NCBI RefSeq assembly: GCF_020387415.1
Contig: NZ_JAGWCB010000007.1
Coordinates: 62,001 to 126,000 of the forward strand
DNA length: 64,000 nt
Source: Ideonella benzenivorans
Lineage (GTDB): Bacteria > Pseudomonadota > Gammaproteobacteria > Burkholderiales > Burkholderiaceae_C
Direction of reading: 5' to 3'
Shown: in pieces, positions 8,910 through 18,000 of the stretch
How positions within the stretch are numbered: the stretch's first letter is position 1
How the letters are laid out: each line of letters starts with the position of its first letter
Made by a program: the position numbers and the translations under genes
The notes under the pieces: generated by a model
Database searches by the model: none
What the model was told of the DNA's origin: nothing
The model's input: only the letters and a program-made list of their open reading frames with translations

Positions 8910-10190
8910 GCCGGTGCGCGCGGGCAGCACCGTGCCCCGGCATTCGCCCAGGCCGATGCGGCGCCAGCCGGGGCGCTCGCAAAAGCCCCGCAGGACCACG
9001 GTGTCACCGTCCTCCAGGAAGCTGCGCTGCTCGCCGTTGCTGAGGCGCAGCGGCTGCTGGCCGCCGGCACTCAGTTCCAGCAGCGAGCCGCCCTGCTCGG
9101 GCGCCGGGCCGGACAGCGTGCCCGTGCCCAGCAGATCGCCGCTGCGCAGGTTGCAGCCGTTCACCGTGTGGTGCGTCAGCAGCTGGGCCGGGGTCCAGAA
9201 GGCGTCGGCCGCCCTGCTGGTGGAGAGGCGGTCGCCCGCGTGGCCGGCGGCCCGCATCGCGGGCGTCTGCAGCCAGACCTCCAGCTGGATGTCGAGGGCG
9301 CCCTGCTGCTGGTTGTCCTCACTGTCCAGGTAGGGCAGGGGCGCGGGCTGGGTGTCCGGCCGCTGCAGTGGCGCGCGGAACGGCGCCAGCGCCTCCATCG
9401 TCACCACCCAGGGCGAGACGCTGCTGGCGAAGTTCTTGGCCAGGAAGGGGCCCAGCGGTTGGTACTCCCAGGCCTGCAGGTCGCGGGCGCTCCAGTCGTT
9501 GAACAGGGCCACACCGAACAGGTGGGCTTCGGCCTCGCCCAGCGCCACCGGCTCGCCCAAGGCGTTGGGAGCGCCGACGAACAGGCCCAGTTCCAGCTCG
9601 TAGTCCAGCCGCCGGCAGGGGCCGAAGCGGGGGCGGGTTCCGCCCTCGGGCGGGCGGGTCTGGCCCCAGGGGCGCCGTACCGGCTGGCCGCTGGCCACGA
9701 TGGACGAGGCCCGGCCGTGGTAGCCGACGGGCACCCAGCTGTAGTTGGGCAGCAGCGGTTGCTCGGGCCGGAACTGCCGGCCCACCGTGGTGGCGTGGTG
9801 GATGCTGGCGTAGAAGTCGGTGTAGTCGCCGATCTCGCAGGGCACGCCCAGTTCCACGCTGGCCTGCGGGTGCAGGGCGGCCGCCCAGTCGGCCTGGCGG
9901 GGGCTGCCTTCGTGCAGGCCCTCGAACAAGGCCTGCCGCAGGCGCCGCCGCTCGCTCAGCGGCCAGGCCATCAGCCGGTTCATGTCGCCGTGCGGCACCA
10001 GGCCGGCTTCGGCCAGGTCCAGCAGCTGGTCGCCGATGGCCGCGCCCAGGCGCCAGTCGCTGTCGCCGGGCCGGCGCCAGCGGCCGTAGGGCAGGTTCTG
10101 CAGCGGGAAGTCGCAGGCCGGCGCATTGGCGCTGGCCACCCAGCTGCGCGCCGCGGCCGCGTGCGTGGCGTCGGGCAGGTAGGTGCTCAT
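8901..10190 (-). CDS. fahA: Fumarylacetoacetase
   Basis: A 429-residue enzyme for the last step of tyrosine/homogentisate breakdown, hydrolysing fumarylacetoacetate to fumarate and acetoacetate. Full-length family signatures are present: the N-terminal FAA domain with LPYGRW, the metal/catalytic segment DYTDFYASIHHATTVG, the ligand strand DYELELGLFVG and NDWSARDLQAWEYQPLGPF followed by LAKNFASSVSPWVV, then TVNGCNLRSGDLLGTGTLSG. Its ATG overlaps the TGA of the preceding VOC gene in an ATGA, implying translational coupling. A longer in-frame extension to 10850 is out-of-frame shadow of the VOC gene and was rejected. Confidence 0.95.
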   Translation of the reverse strand: MSTYLPDATHAAAARSWVASANAPACDFPLQNLPYGRWRRPGDSDWRLGAAIGDQLLDLAEAGLVPHGDMNRLMAWPLSERRRLRQALFEGLHEGSPRQADWAAALHPQASVELGVPCEIGDYTDFYASIHHATTVGRQFRPEQPLLPNYSWVPVGYHGRASSIVASGQPVRRPWGQTRPPEGGTRPRFGPCRRLDYELELGLFVGAPNALGEPVALGEAEAHLFGVALFNDWSARDLQAWEYQPLGPFLAKNFASSVSPWVVTMEALAPFRAPLQRPDTQPAPLPYLDSEDNQQQGALDIQLEVWLQTPAMRAAGHAGDRLSTSRAADAFWTPAQLLTHHTVNGCNLRSGDLLGTGTLSGPAPEQGGSLLELSAGGQQPLRLSNGEQRSFLEDGDTVVLRGFCERPGWRRIGLGECRGTVLPARTGSE

Positions 10191-10774
10191 CGCGCCGCCT
10201 CCGCCGTGCCCAGCTCCCGCGCATGCAGAAAGGCCGCCTGCCGGGGGGCGCGGCGGGTCTGTGCCCACTCGTCCAGCATGGCCCATTTCACCGCGTCCAG
10301 CCGGGCCAGCAGGGCGGCCTCGTCCGGGTCGGGGCAGGCCAGTTCCAGCCGGTGGCCGTTGGGGTCGAAGAAGTAGATCGAGTGGAACAGGCTGTGGTCG
10401 GTCACGCCCAGCACCTCGACGCCCTGGGCCTCCAGATGGGCCTTGGCGGCCAGCAGCGCGGCCCGGTCTGGCAGCTTGAAGGCGATGTGCTGCACCCAGG
10501 CTGGGGTGGCCGGGTCGCGGCCCATCGGCGGCTGGGTGGGCAGCTCGAAAAAGGCCAGCACGTTGCCGCCGCCGGCGTCCAGGAAGACATGCATGTACGG
10601 GTCTGGCGCCTTGGTGGACGGCACCCGGTCCTCGGCGATGGCGAGCACGAACTCCATGCCCAGCATCTGGCGGTACCAGAGCACGGTCTCCTGGGCGTCC
10701 TTGCAGCGGTAGGCAGCGTGGTGCACGCCGCCCAGCCGGAAGGGCAGCGCGGGCAGGGGCAGGGCGCCGCTCAT
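10187..10774 (-). CDS. VOC-family (glyoxalase/dioxygenase fold) protein in the hpd-fah operon
   Basis: A 195-residue vicinal-oxygen-chelate protein with two beta-alpha-beta-beta-beta modules. Candidate metal ligands are His in [11 protein letters not shown], Glu in LAFFELP, His in WVQHIAFKL and Glu in [10 protein letters not shown]. It sits between 4-hydroxyphenylpyruvate dioxygenase and fumarylacetoacetase and overlaps both by 4 bp, so it is surely co-translated with them. It is not homogentisate dioxygenase (a cupin) nor a GST-type maleylacetoacetate isomerase, the two enzymes that normally act between its neighbours. A role in that gap is possible but unproven. Confidence 0.85.
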   Translation of the reverse strand: MSGALPLPALPFRLGGVHHAAYRCKDAQETVLWYRQMLGMEFVLAIAEDRVPSTKAPDPYMHVFLDAGGGNVLAFFELPTQPPMGRDPATPAWVQHIAFKLPDRAALLAAKAHLEAQGVEVLGVTDHSLFHSIYFFDPNGHRLELACPDPDEAALLARLDAVKWAMLDEWAQTRRAPRQAAFLHARELGTAEAAR

Positions 10775-11847
10775 ACTGCCTCCAGCACGCCGCGGCGCAG
10801 CTGGTCCCGCTCGATCGATTCGAACAAGGCCTTGAAGTTGCCCTCGCCAAAGCCTTCGTCGCCCTGGCGCTGGATGAACTCGAAGAACACCGGGCCCAGC
10901 AGCGTCTGCGAGAAGATCTGCAGCAAGAGACGCGGCGTGCCGCCGGCCGTGCTGCCGTCGAGCAGGATGCCGCGCGTCTTCAGCGCGTTGATCGGCTGGC
11001 CGTGGCCGGGCAGGCGCTCGTCCAGCATCTCGTAGTAGGCGTCGTTGGGCGCGGTCATCAGCGGGACGCCGGCCAGCGCCAGCTGGTCGATCGTGCCCAG
11101 CAGGTCGTCGGTCAGCAGGGCCACGTGCTGGATGCCCTCGCCGTTGAACTGCATCAGGAACTCCTCGATCTGGCCCGCGCCTTTCTTGGACTCCTCGTTC
11201 AGCGGGATGCGGATCAGCCCGTCTGGCGCCGTCATGGCCTTGCTGGTCAGGCCGGTGTACTCGCCCTGGATGTCGAAGTAGCGGATCTCGCGGAAGTTGA
11301 ACAGCTGCTCGTAGAAGCGGGCCCAGAAGGCCATGCGGCCGCGGTAGACGTTGTGGGTCAGGTGGTCGATCAGCTTCAGGCCGAAGCCCACGGGGTGACG
11401 GTCCACGCCCTCGAGGAACTCGAAATCGATGTCATAGATGCTCTTGCCGTCCTCGAAGCGGTCGATCAGGTAGAGCGGTGCGCCGCCGATGCCCTTGATG
11501 GCCGGCAGGCGCAACTCCATCGGGCCGGTCGGGATCTCGATGGGCTGCGCCCCCCGCAACAAGGCCAGCGCATAGGCCTGGTGGGCGTCCCGCACCCGGA
11601 AGGCCATGCCGCAGGCCGAGGGGCCATGCTCCGCGGCAAAGTAGGTGGCCAGGCTGTGGGGCTCGTTGTTGACGATGAAGTTGATGTCGCCCTGGCGGTA
11701 GAGCAGCACCTGCTTGGACCGGTGGCGGGCCACGAGCGTGAAGCCCATGCGGGGGAACAGCTCTTCAAGCTGGCCGACACGGGGCGAGGCGAATTCGACG
11801 AACTCGAAGCCGCACAGGCCCATGGGGTTGGAATCGGGCTGAACCAT
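10771..11847 (-). CDS. hpd: 4-hydroxyphenylpyruvate dioxygenase
   Basis: A 358-residue non-heme iron enzyme converting 4-hydroxyphenylpyruvate to homogentisate in tyrosine catabolism. The three iron ligands are visible in [10 protein letters not shown] (His), [13 protein letters not shown] (His) and [19 protein letters not shown] (Glu), the last being the signature C-terminal region of the family. The chosen ATG is preceded by AGGAGAC, a good ribosome-binding site, and starts [20 protein letters not shown]; 40 upstream in-frame codons are low-complexity and were dropped. It is the first gene of the operon hpd-VOC-fahA, with 4-bp overlaps throughout. Confidence 0.96.
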   Translation of the reverse strand: MVQPDSNPMGLCGFEFVEFASPRVGQLEELFPRMGFTLVARHRSKQVLLYRQGDINFIVNNEPHSLATYFAAEHGPSACGMAFRVRDAHQAYALALLRGAQPIEIPTGPMELRLPAIKGIGGAPLYLIDRFEDGKSIYDIDFEFLEGVDRHPVGFGLKLIDHLTHNVYRGRMAFWARFYEQLFNFREIRYFDIQGEYTGLTSKAMTAPDGLIRIPLNEESKKGAGQIEEFLMQFNGEGIQHVALLTDDLLGTIDQLALAGVPLMTAPNDAYYEMLDERLPGHGQPINALKTRGILLDGSTAGGTPRLLLQIFSQTLLGPVFFEFIQRQGDEGFGEGNFKALFESIERDQLRRGVLEAV

Positions 11848-12086
11848 GGTGTCTCCTGGTGATGGGGTGTTCTGCCCGGCCGGCGAGGGCCGGGGCGAAG
11901 GCACGTCATCACCGCCGCGGCGGCGCGCCAGGGCGACCCCGCACGCTGCGGGCCAGGTGTTCACCAAGAATGAGCGAGAGGCAAGGGGCGGGCATGGTCC
12001 TGGGGCCCCGTCTTGTGGACCAGGCCCGCAGGCAGGTTAGCGCCGCCACCCCAGCCTGCCACCCGGGGTTTGCCCGCGGCCCTGGC

Positions 12087-12818
12087 TCAGAGCCCGTGGC
12101 GGGCCAGGATGGTCTTGGCGTCCGCCGTCTGCAGGAAGGCGCCCAGCGCGCGCACCGTCGGGTCGGCCGTGTGGCCGTCCAGCACGCAGGCCACGATGCG
12201 GATGGGCGAATACAGTGCCGGGTCGATTTCCAGGTAGCCGCCGATCTTGTCGCGGATGCCCAGCACGTCGGTCAGGTTCAGAAAGCCGGCATCCACCTCG
12301 CCGCTGATCAGGTAGGCCGAGACCTGCGGCACGGTGGCTGCCTGCTGCAGCCGGCCGGCCAGCGGCCCCTGCAGCCCGCTGCGCTGCAGGAACTCGGTGG
12401 CGGCGATGCCGTAGATGGCCGCCTTGGCGTCGGGCAGGGCGATGCGGGCAAAGCGGGGTTCGGTGAGCTGCTTCACCTCGCTCAGGCCCGGCCCCTTGGG
12501 CCAGGCCAGCACCAGCCGGCCATGCCCCAACGGCAGGGTCTCGGCACAGGCCACACCCGCCTTGTCGAGAAAGGCCTGGTCCCCCAGGATGACCGCGATC
12601 TGTCCCGTCTGCCGGGCCTGCGCCACCACGCCGCTCAGGTGGGCATAGAGCGGGTCCACATGGTGGCCGCTCACCTGCTCGAACCGGGCCAGCAGCTCGG
12701 TCACCGGGCGTCGGTACCCCGCGCCAGCGCCCAGCATCAGCGTGTCGGCCCAGGCGGGCAGGTGGCAGGCCAGCAGCAGCCCCAGGGCCGGGAGCAGGGT
12801 GCGACGAAGGCGGTTCAT
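12087..12818 (-). CDS. ModA-like periplasmic substrate-binding protein, orphan
   Basis: A 243-residue secreted protein. A signal peptide (MNRLRRTLLPALGLLLACH, cleavage near PAWA-DT) precedes a type II periplasmic-binding fold resembling ModA and other oxyanion-binding proteins (LMLGAGAGYRRPVTELLARF, then GEVDAGFLNLTDVL and a C-terminal LQTADAKTILARHG). In ModA the equivalent strand begins with AAS motifs; here it reads GAGAGY, so the ligand may not be molybdate. No ABC permease or ATPase gene lies nearby, so it is an orphan. The ATG chosen begins directly at the signal peptide; 12 upstream codons were discarded. Confidence 0.75.
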   Translation of the reverse strand: MNRLRRTLLPALGLLLACHLPAWADTLMLGAGAGYRRPVTELLARFEQVSGHHVDPLYAHLSGVVAQARQTGQIAVILGDQAFLDKAGVACAETLPLGHGRLVLAWPKGPGLSEVKQLTEPRFARIALPDAKAAIYGIAATEFLQRSGLQGPLAGRLQQAATVPQVSAYLISGEVDAGFLNLTDVLGIRDKIGGYLEIDPALYSPIRIVACVLDGHTADPTVRALGAFLQTADAKTILARHGL

Positions 12819-12836
12819 GTCAGGACTTTCTGAGGG

Positions 12837-12853
12837 TGTTGAATCGTTCAACA
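12837..12853. promoter_or_regulatory. Inverted repeat upstream of the ModA-like gene
   Basis: TGTTGAA-TCG-TTCAACA, a perfect 7-bp inverted repeat, lies 19 bp before the start codon of the ModA-like gene on the minus strand. Its position overlaps where a promoter or 5' leader would be, so an operator is plausible; no regulator is encoded beside it. Confidence 0.4.
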
Positions 12854-13140
12854 TTGTGGTGTTGATTACATAACGGACGGCGAACGCCGCCCGTGTGGGT
12901 GGGCTGGGCGGCCAAGCGAATGGCGTGCCAGGCCAGCGGCCACTCGGGGTGGCGCTCCGTCCCCTGTGTTGAGGATGTGTCGGTTTGTGTCGACTCGAAC
13001 CCGTACACCGGCCTGTGGTGTCATTCGGCTATGGGCCGCTCCGGCGGTTGTCATCCAAGGTGTTGGAAGGTCAGTGCGGTGGCTCACGCCATGCGCCTTG
13101 CGGCTTGCAGGATCCCTTCGAACCAACCAGGGGATCTGTT
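12854..13140. other. Divergent intergenic region between the ModA-like gene and cas3
   Basis: This is most of a 322-bp gap separating the two divergent genes. It must contain the cas operon promoter, but I see no convincing -35/-10 pair. The purine run AGGGGAT about 7 bases before the TTG at 13141 is the only ribosome-binding-site-like element near the cas3 start. An in-frame ATG exists at 12985 but the translated extension has no Cas3 similarity that I can recognise. Confidence 0.4.
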
Positions 13141-15846
13141 TTGGCCGCGTCCTTGTCCTATTCGCATCTGTCGCCAGCCACCCGCCTGCTGTGGGCCAAG
13201 AGCGGTGAACCCCAGGGGCATGGCCTGCTGGCCCACATGCTGGACGTGGCGGCCGTGGTCGAGGCCATTCTGGCGCGCGAACCGCAAACCACCCGCCACT
13301 GGGCCGGGCAGGCGCTGGGCTGGCCCGAGGCGGACGTTGTCCGCTGGCTGGCCGCGCTGGTGGGGTTGCATGACTTTGGCAAGGCCATCCCCGGGTTCCA
13401 GGTCAAGTGGGACCCGGGCTGGCAGCGCCTGCGGGCTGTGGGGCTGCAGGCGCCTGAACAGGCCCTGCGGGCTGGCAACCACGCCCTGGCCACGGCCAAG
13501 CTGCTGGGCCCGCTGCTGTCCGGGCGGGTGGCGGGGGATCTCAGCTGGCTGCGCGCGGTCAGCCAGGCCATCAGCGCCCACCATGGCTACCACTTCCTGC
13601 CCACCGAAGTCGAAGGTGGGCACCCGCGCGGCGAGCCCCCCGCCTGGGCGGCCGCCCGCGCCGAATTGCTGAGCGCCTACTGGTCGACCGTGGCGCCGCC
13701 CGGGGGGCCGAGCTCGCCCAGCCTGCCGCTGTCGGTGGTGAACTGGCTGGCCGGCCTGACCAGCGTGGCCGACTGGATCGCCTCCAACGTCGCCTGGTTT
13801 CCGCTGGGCGAGCGGGCAGACGACCTGCCGGGGCACCTGGCCGCCGCGCGAACCCTGGCCGAGGCGGCACTGGATGCCATCGGCTGGCACGCCAGCCGCC
13901 CCTTGCTGCCACCCGCGGACGCTCGCCCGGTCGATGCGCTGATCGCGCAGATGGTCGATCGCCCCGGCCTGACGGCCCGCCCCCTGCAGCAGGCGGGGGA
14001 CGCCTTGCTGCGGCAGGTCGCTGGCCCTTGCCTGATGCTGGTGGAGGCCCCCATGGGCGAGGGCAAGACCGAGCTGGCCTTTCTGGCCCACCTGCGCCTG
14101 CAGAGCCTGCTGGGCCACCGCGGCCTGTACGTCGCCCTGCCTACCCAGGCCACCGGCAACGCGCTGTTCAGCCGGGCCCACGGCTTTCTGGCGCACTTCA
14201 GCGCGGCGCGGGTCGACATCCAGCTGGTGCATGGCGGCGCCGCGATGAACGAGGAACTGCGCCACCTGCAGGAGATCGACCACTCGCCCGACGAGAGCGT
14301 CTCGGCCTCGGCCTGGTTCGGGCAGCGTCGGCGGCCGTTGCTGTCCCCGTACGGTGTTGGCACGGTGGACCAGGCCTTGTACGGCGTCCTCAACGTCAAG
14401 CACCACTTCGTGCGCCTGTGGGGCCTGGCCAATCGCGTGGTGGTGCTGGACGAGGTGCATGCCTACGACAGCTACACCAGCGGCCTGATCGTCGCCCTGC
14501 TGCGCTGGCTGCGCGCGCTGGGCTGCTCGGTGGTGCTGATGAGTGCGACGCTGCCGCGGGCGCGGCGCGACGAGCTGATCCGCGCCTGGGGCACCGGGGC
14601 AAACGACTGGCCGGCGCTGGACTACCCTCGCGTGTCCCTGGTGGACGCCCAGGGCGTGCGGGGCGAGCACTTCGGGGCCCGTCCGCTGGCGCCCATCACC
14701 GTGCACGGGCTGGGTGAAGACGTGGCGGCGCTGGCGGCCCAGGCCCTGGCCTTGCTGGCTCAGGGCGGCTGTGGTGCCGTGATTGTCAACACCGTGGACC
14801 GGGCCCAGCAGCTCTACCGCCTGCTGCGCGGGGCGCTGGGGTCACAGGTGCCGGTGATGCTGTTCCACGCCCGTTTTCCGATGGAGGACCGGCAGGCCAT
14901 CGAGACGCAGGTGCTGCGGTGCTTTGGCCCGGACGGGGACCGGCCCGCCCAGGCGCTGCTGGTGGCCACGCAGGTGGCGGAGCAGTCACTGGACATCGAC
15001 TTCGACTTCATGCTGAGCGACCTTGCGCCGGTGGACCTGCTGTTGCAGCGGGCCGGCCGGTTGCACCGCCACACCCGCGCACGGCCGGCCGCGCACAGCC
15101 AGGCCCGGCTGTGGGTGGCCGGGCTGGTGCCGGGGCACCTGCCCGAGCTGAAGAAGACCGCCTGGGGCTTTGTGTACGAGCCCTACATCCTGTGCCGGAC
15201 CTGGGCGCTGCTGGCGCAGGAAAGCACCCTGCAGCTGCCGCAGGACATCGACCGCCTGGTCCAGGCCGTCTACGACATCGACACCCCGCTGCCCGAGGGG
15301 CTGCAGGCGGCGGTGCAAGACTTCATCGACATCAGTGCTTACGGGGCCTATGTGGCCGGGGTGCACAAGCAGCGCACCGAATCGCGCCTGGTGGCGCTGG
15401 ATCCGGCCGATGTGCCCGAGGAAGCCTACGCCCACAAGCCCCGCGGGCATGAGGAAGAGGAGGGCGGCATTGGGCTGGAGAACTGCACACGCCAGGGCCA
15501 GGATGCCGTCACCCTGGTGCCGGTGGCGGTGCTGCCCGATGGCCGCTGGCAGGTCCGTGCGGGCGGCCCCGTCTTCGCGCCAGACCAAGCGGTGGACGAC
15601 GCCACCGCGCGGGCCCTCTATGCGCGCCAGCTCAAGGTGTCGCATGGGGCGGTGGTCAAGCATGTCCTGGCGCAGGAACCGCCTGTGGCGTTCAGAGAGC
15701 ACCCCCTGCTGAAGTACCTGCAGCCGCTGCGCTTGCAGGAGGGGCGCTGCGCCATCGGCCCGCTGCAGCTGCGGTTGGACGCGGCCCTGGGCCTGGTTTA
15801 TGAACAGGTCGCCCCCCCGGCGGCCGCACCCGAGGAGACTGCATGA
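13141..15846 (+). CDS. cas3: CRISPR-associated helicase-nuclease Cas3 (type I-E)
   Basis: About 901 residues: an N-terminal HD nuclease followed by an SF2 helicase that degrades DNA bound by Cascade. HD residues are in HGLLAHMLD (about 27-35) and GLHDFGKAIPG (H77, D78), with ISAHHGYH further on. Helicase motifs are Walker A EAPMGEGKTE (about 302-311), DEVH (437-440), SAT (468-470) and motif VI QRAGRLHRH (from 636). HD and helicase are on one chain, as usual for I-E. The start is uncertain: TTG 13141 follows AGGGGAT and gives family-typical length, while ATG 12985 would add 52 residues. The stop overlaps the casA start in an ATGA. Confidence 0.95.
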   Translation: MAASLSYSHLSPATRLLWAKSGEPQGHGLLAHMLDVAAVVEAILAREPQTTRHWAGQALGWPEADVVRWLAALVGLHDFGKAIPGFQVKWDPGWQRLRAVGLQAPEQALRAGNHALATAKLLGPLLSGRVAGDLSWLRAVSQAISAHHGYHFLPTEVEGGHPRGEPPAWAAARAELLSAYWSTVAPPGGPSSPSLPLSVVNWLAGLTSVADWIASNVAWFPLGERADDLPGHLAAARTLAEAALDAIGWHASRPLLPPADARPVDALIAQMVDRPGLTARPLQQAGDALLRQVAGPCLMLVEAPMGEGKTELAFLAHLRLQSLLGHRGLYVALPTQATGNALFSRAHGFLAHFSAARVDIQLVHGGAAMNEELRHLQEIDHSPDESVSASAWFGQRRRPLLSPYGVGTVDQALYGVLNVKHHFVRLWGLANRVVVLDEVHAYDSYTSGLIVALLRWLRALGCSVVLMSATLPRARRDELIRAWGTGANDWPALDYPRVSLVDAQGVRGEHFGARPLAPITVHGLGEDVAALAAQALALLAQGGCGAVIVNTVDRAQQLYRLLRGALGSQVPVMLFHARFPMEDRQAIETQVLRCFGPDGDRPAQALLVATQVAEQSLDIDFDFMLSDLAPVDLLLQRAGRLHRHTRARPAAHSQARLWVAGLVPGHLPELKKTAWGFVYEPYILCRTWALLAQESTLQLPQDIDRLVQAVYDIDTPLPEGLQAAVQDFIDISAYGAYVAGVHKQRTESRLVALDPADVPEEAYAHKPRGHEEEEGGIGLENCTRQGQDAVTLVPVAVLPDGRWQVRAGGPVFAPDQAVDDATARALYARQLKVSHGAVVKHVLAQEPPVAFREHPLLKYLQPLRLQEGRCAIGPLQLRLDAALGLVYEQVAPPAAAPEETA

Positions 15847-17408
15847 GCAAGGACTTCTGCCTGCTCGACGAACCCTGGCTGCCGGTCCGTCTGACCGACG
15901 GCCGGGTGGTGGACCTGGGCCTGCGCGAGGTGTTTCAGCGCAGCGGGGAGATCGTGGCCCTGGCCGAGACCGCTCCGCCCAGCCTCGTCGCCCAGTACCG
16001 CCTGCTGCTGGCCATTACCCACCGTGCGTTGACGCGGGCGCAAGGGCACTGGCGCCCGGCCGATCGCGTCCGCTGGTTCCGGGACGGGCTGCCCCTGCCG
16101 GCCGTGCAGGACTACCTGGACCATTGGCGGGACCATTTCGCGCTGTTCCACCCGCAGCAGCCCTTTTTGCAGGTGGCGGCACTGTCCGAGGCGCCTGCGA
16201 CCCGGGACAAGCGCAAGCCGTGGACCCAGATCGCCCTGGCCAGCGCGAACGGCAACACGCCGGTGGTGTTTGACCACGCCGTCGACACCCAGCCGACGGC
16301 GCTGGCGCCCGCGCAGGCACTGGGCACCTTGCTGGGCTTTCTGCAGTTCACGCCCGGCGGCTTGGTGAAGTGCCTGCGCGACGCCGACAAGGCCGGGCCG
16401 CTGGCGAACACGGCCGCCATCCTGCCGGTGGGTGCCACGCTGGCCCAGACCCTCTGCCTGGCGCTGCATCCATCCCCCCGCCCCGGGGAGGAGGACGTGG
16501 ACCTGCCCGCCTGGGAGCGGCCGCCGCTGACCCTGGCGCAGTTGCAGGGCGAGCCCGTGCCCGCCAGCGGCCCCAACGACCGCTACACCCGTCAGAGCCG
16601 GGCCGTGCTGCTGGTGCCTGAGGCCGATGGACAGGTGCGCTGGCTGCACTTTGCGGCGGGCTGGGCGCTGGCCGACGAGTCCCACGCGCCCGACCCGATG
16701 GCCTGCTTCCGGGTGGGCAGCCAGGGCCTGGTGCGCGTGGGGTTCACCGAAGGCAGGGCCTTCTGGCGGGATCTGCCGGCCATGGTGCCCATGCCGGCTG
16801 CGGCAGAGGGCCTGTCCAGCCAGGCCGCGGCCACCCTGCAGTTCGCGGTGGCCCTGCACCAGGCGATGGGCTGGACCGTGCCCGACCAGCCGCTGCTGGT
16901 GGCCGGCCTGGCCAGCGAGAAGGCCAAGCTGCTGCGCTGGCGTTCCGAGTTCCTGACCCTGCCCACGGCCCTGACGGCCAACCCGGACAAAGCCGCCGAG
17001 CTGCGCGAGCAGGTAGCCCTGGCCGAGAGCGTGCACCGCGCCGTGGCCCAGCTGGCGGTGGGCCTGTTGGCGGCCACCTTGCCCGACCCGACCAGCCAAG
17101 ACACCCGGGCCCGCGCCCGGGCCCTGCTGGAGGCCGGCCCCTTCACCGCCAGCTATTACGCCGCGGCCCAGCGTGCCTTGCCCGCCCTGATGCAGGCCCT
17201 GGCCCACGACCGGGCCGAACAGGCCCTCAACGCTTGGCAGGCCACGCTGCATGACGCTGCCCTGCAGGCCTGGGATGCCGTCTGGCGCGGCCTGGGCCGC
17301 TCGCCCCAGGCCCTGAAGGCCGACGCCTTGTTCTGGCCCCGTCTGCAGGGGGCCCTGAAGCAGCACCTGCCTTGTCATCCATCCCTTGCCACCCCGGAGG
17401 AGGCCTGA
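15843..17408 (+). CDS. casA: Cascade large subunit Cse1/CasA
   Basis: A 521-residue large subunit of the type I-E Cascade complex, which reads the PAM and recruits Cas3. The N-terminus (FCLLDEPWLPVRLTDGRV, then LGLREVF) is the hallmark of Cse1, and the segment LFHPQQPFLQVAAL and the C-terminal helical bundle are as expected. Length matches the family (about 500). It overlaps cas3 by 4 bp and is followed after a single base by casB, so translation is tightly coupled. Confidence 0.95.
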   Translation: MSKDFCLLDEPWLPVRLTDGRVVDLGLREVFQRSGEIVALAETAPPSLVAQYRLLLAITHRALTRAQGHWRPADRVRWFRDGLPLPAVQDYLDHWRDHFALFHPQQPFLQVAALSEAPATRDKRKPWTQIALASANGNTPVVFDHAVDTQPTALAPAQALGTLLGFLQFTPGGLVKCLRDADKAGPLANTAAILPVGATLAQTLCLALHPSPRPGEEDVDLPAWERPPLTLAQLQGEPVPASGPNDRYTRQSRAVLLVPEADGQVRWLHFAAGWALADESHAPDPMACFRVGSQGLVRVGFTEGRAFWRDLPAMVPMPAAAEGLSSQAAATLQFAVALHQAMGWTVPDQPLLVAGLASEKAKLLRWRSEFLTLPTALTANPDKAAELREQVALAESVHRAVAQLAVGLLAATLPDPTSQDTRARARALLEAGPFTASYYAAAQRALPALMQALAHDRAEQALNAWQATLHDAALQAWDAVWRGLGRSPQALKADALFWPRLQGALKQHLPCHPSLATPEEA

Positions 17409-17409
17409 C

Positions 17410-17985
17410 GTGAACGACTACGCCCCAGCATTCATCCAGCACCTGGCTGGCCTGGCCGACGGCCGGGACCGCGGCGCCCTGGCCACCTTGCGACACAGCC
17501 TGGCCTTTCCCCCCGGGCGCTACCCGCCGGCCTATCCCTACGTGGAGCGTTTTGCCAAGCCCGAGTGGAGCGCCCAGGATGGCCGCCGGCTCGCGCTGTA
17601 TGCGGTGGCCGGCCTCTTCGCCCGGCACCCCAGCCAACGCGCGGCCAGCCTGGCCACCAGCCTGGGTGAGCTGATGCACCACCGCGACAACAGTCCCAGC
17701 ATCGAGCACCGTTTCATCGCCCTGCTGGGCGCCGACGCCGAGGGCGTGCTGGATCACCTGCGCCAGGCCATCAGCCTGCTGGCCGCCGATGGGCTGGGGC
17801 TGGACTACGCCCGCCTGCTGCTGGACCTGCAGGTCTGGCTGAGCCCCCCAGAGGCCTACCCCCAGCAGGCGGACCGGCTCGACGACATCCGCCAGCGTTG
17901 GGCGCGTGACTTCTACCGCGCGCTGCACGCCAGTGCCGCGGCGGATGCCGCTGCGGCCCCCGCCACCCCCACCCCCGCCGATTGA
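17410..17985 (+). CDS. casB: Cascade small subunit Cse2/CasB
   Basis: A 191-residue helical small subunit of type I-E Cascade, two copies of which stabilise the R-loop. Recognisable segments are FIQHLAGLADGRDRGALATL near the N-terminus, YPYVERF, and RLLLDLQVWLSPPE near the C-terminus. The GTG start lies one base after the casA stop and is preceded by GGAGGAGG at good spacing, which decides it over the in-frame ATG inside casA. An alanine/proline-rich tail ends the protein. Confidence 0.92.
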   Translation: MNDYAPAFIQHLAGLADGRDRGALATLRHSLAFPPGRYPPAYPYVERFAKPEWSAQDGRRLALYAVAGLFARHPSQRAASLATSLGELMHHRDNSPSIEHRFIALLGADAEGVLDHLRQAISLLAADGLGLDYARLLLDLQVWLSPPEAYPQQADRLDDIRQRWARDFYRALHASAAADAAAAPATPTPAD

Positions 17986-18000
17986 AGGGAGATCCACACC

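Noticed and set aside
12985-13140. N-terminal extension of cas3 from ATG 12985
   Set aside because: Adds 52 residues without Cas3 similarity and lacks a ribosome-binding site; kept as an alternative only.
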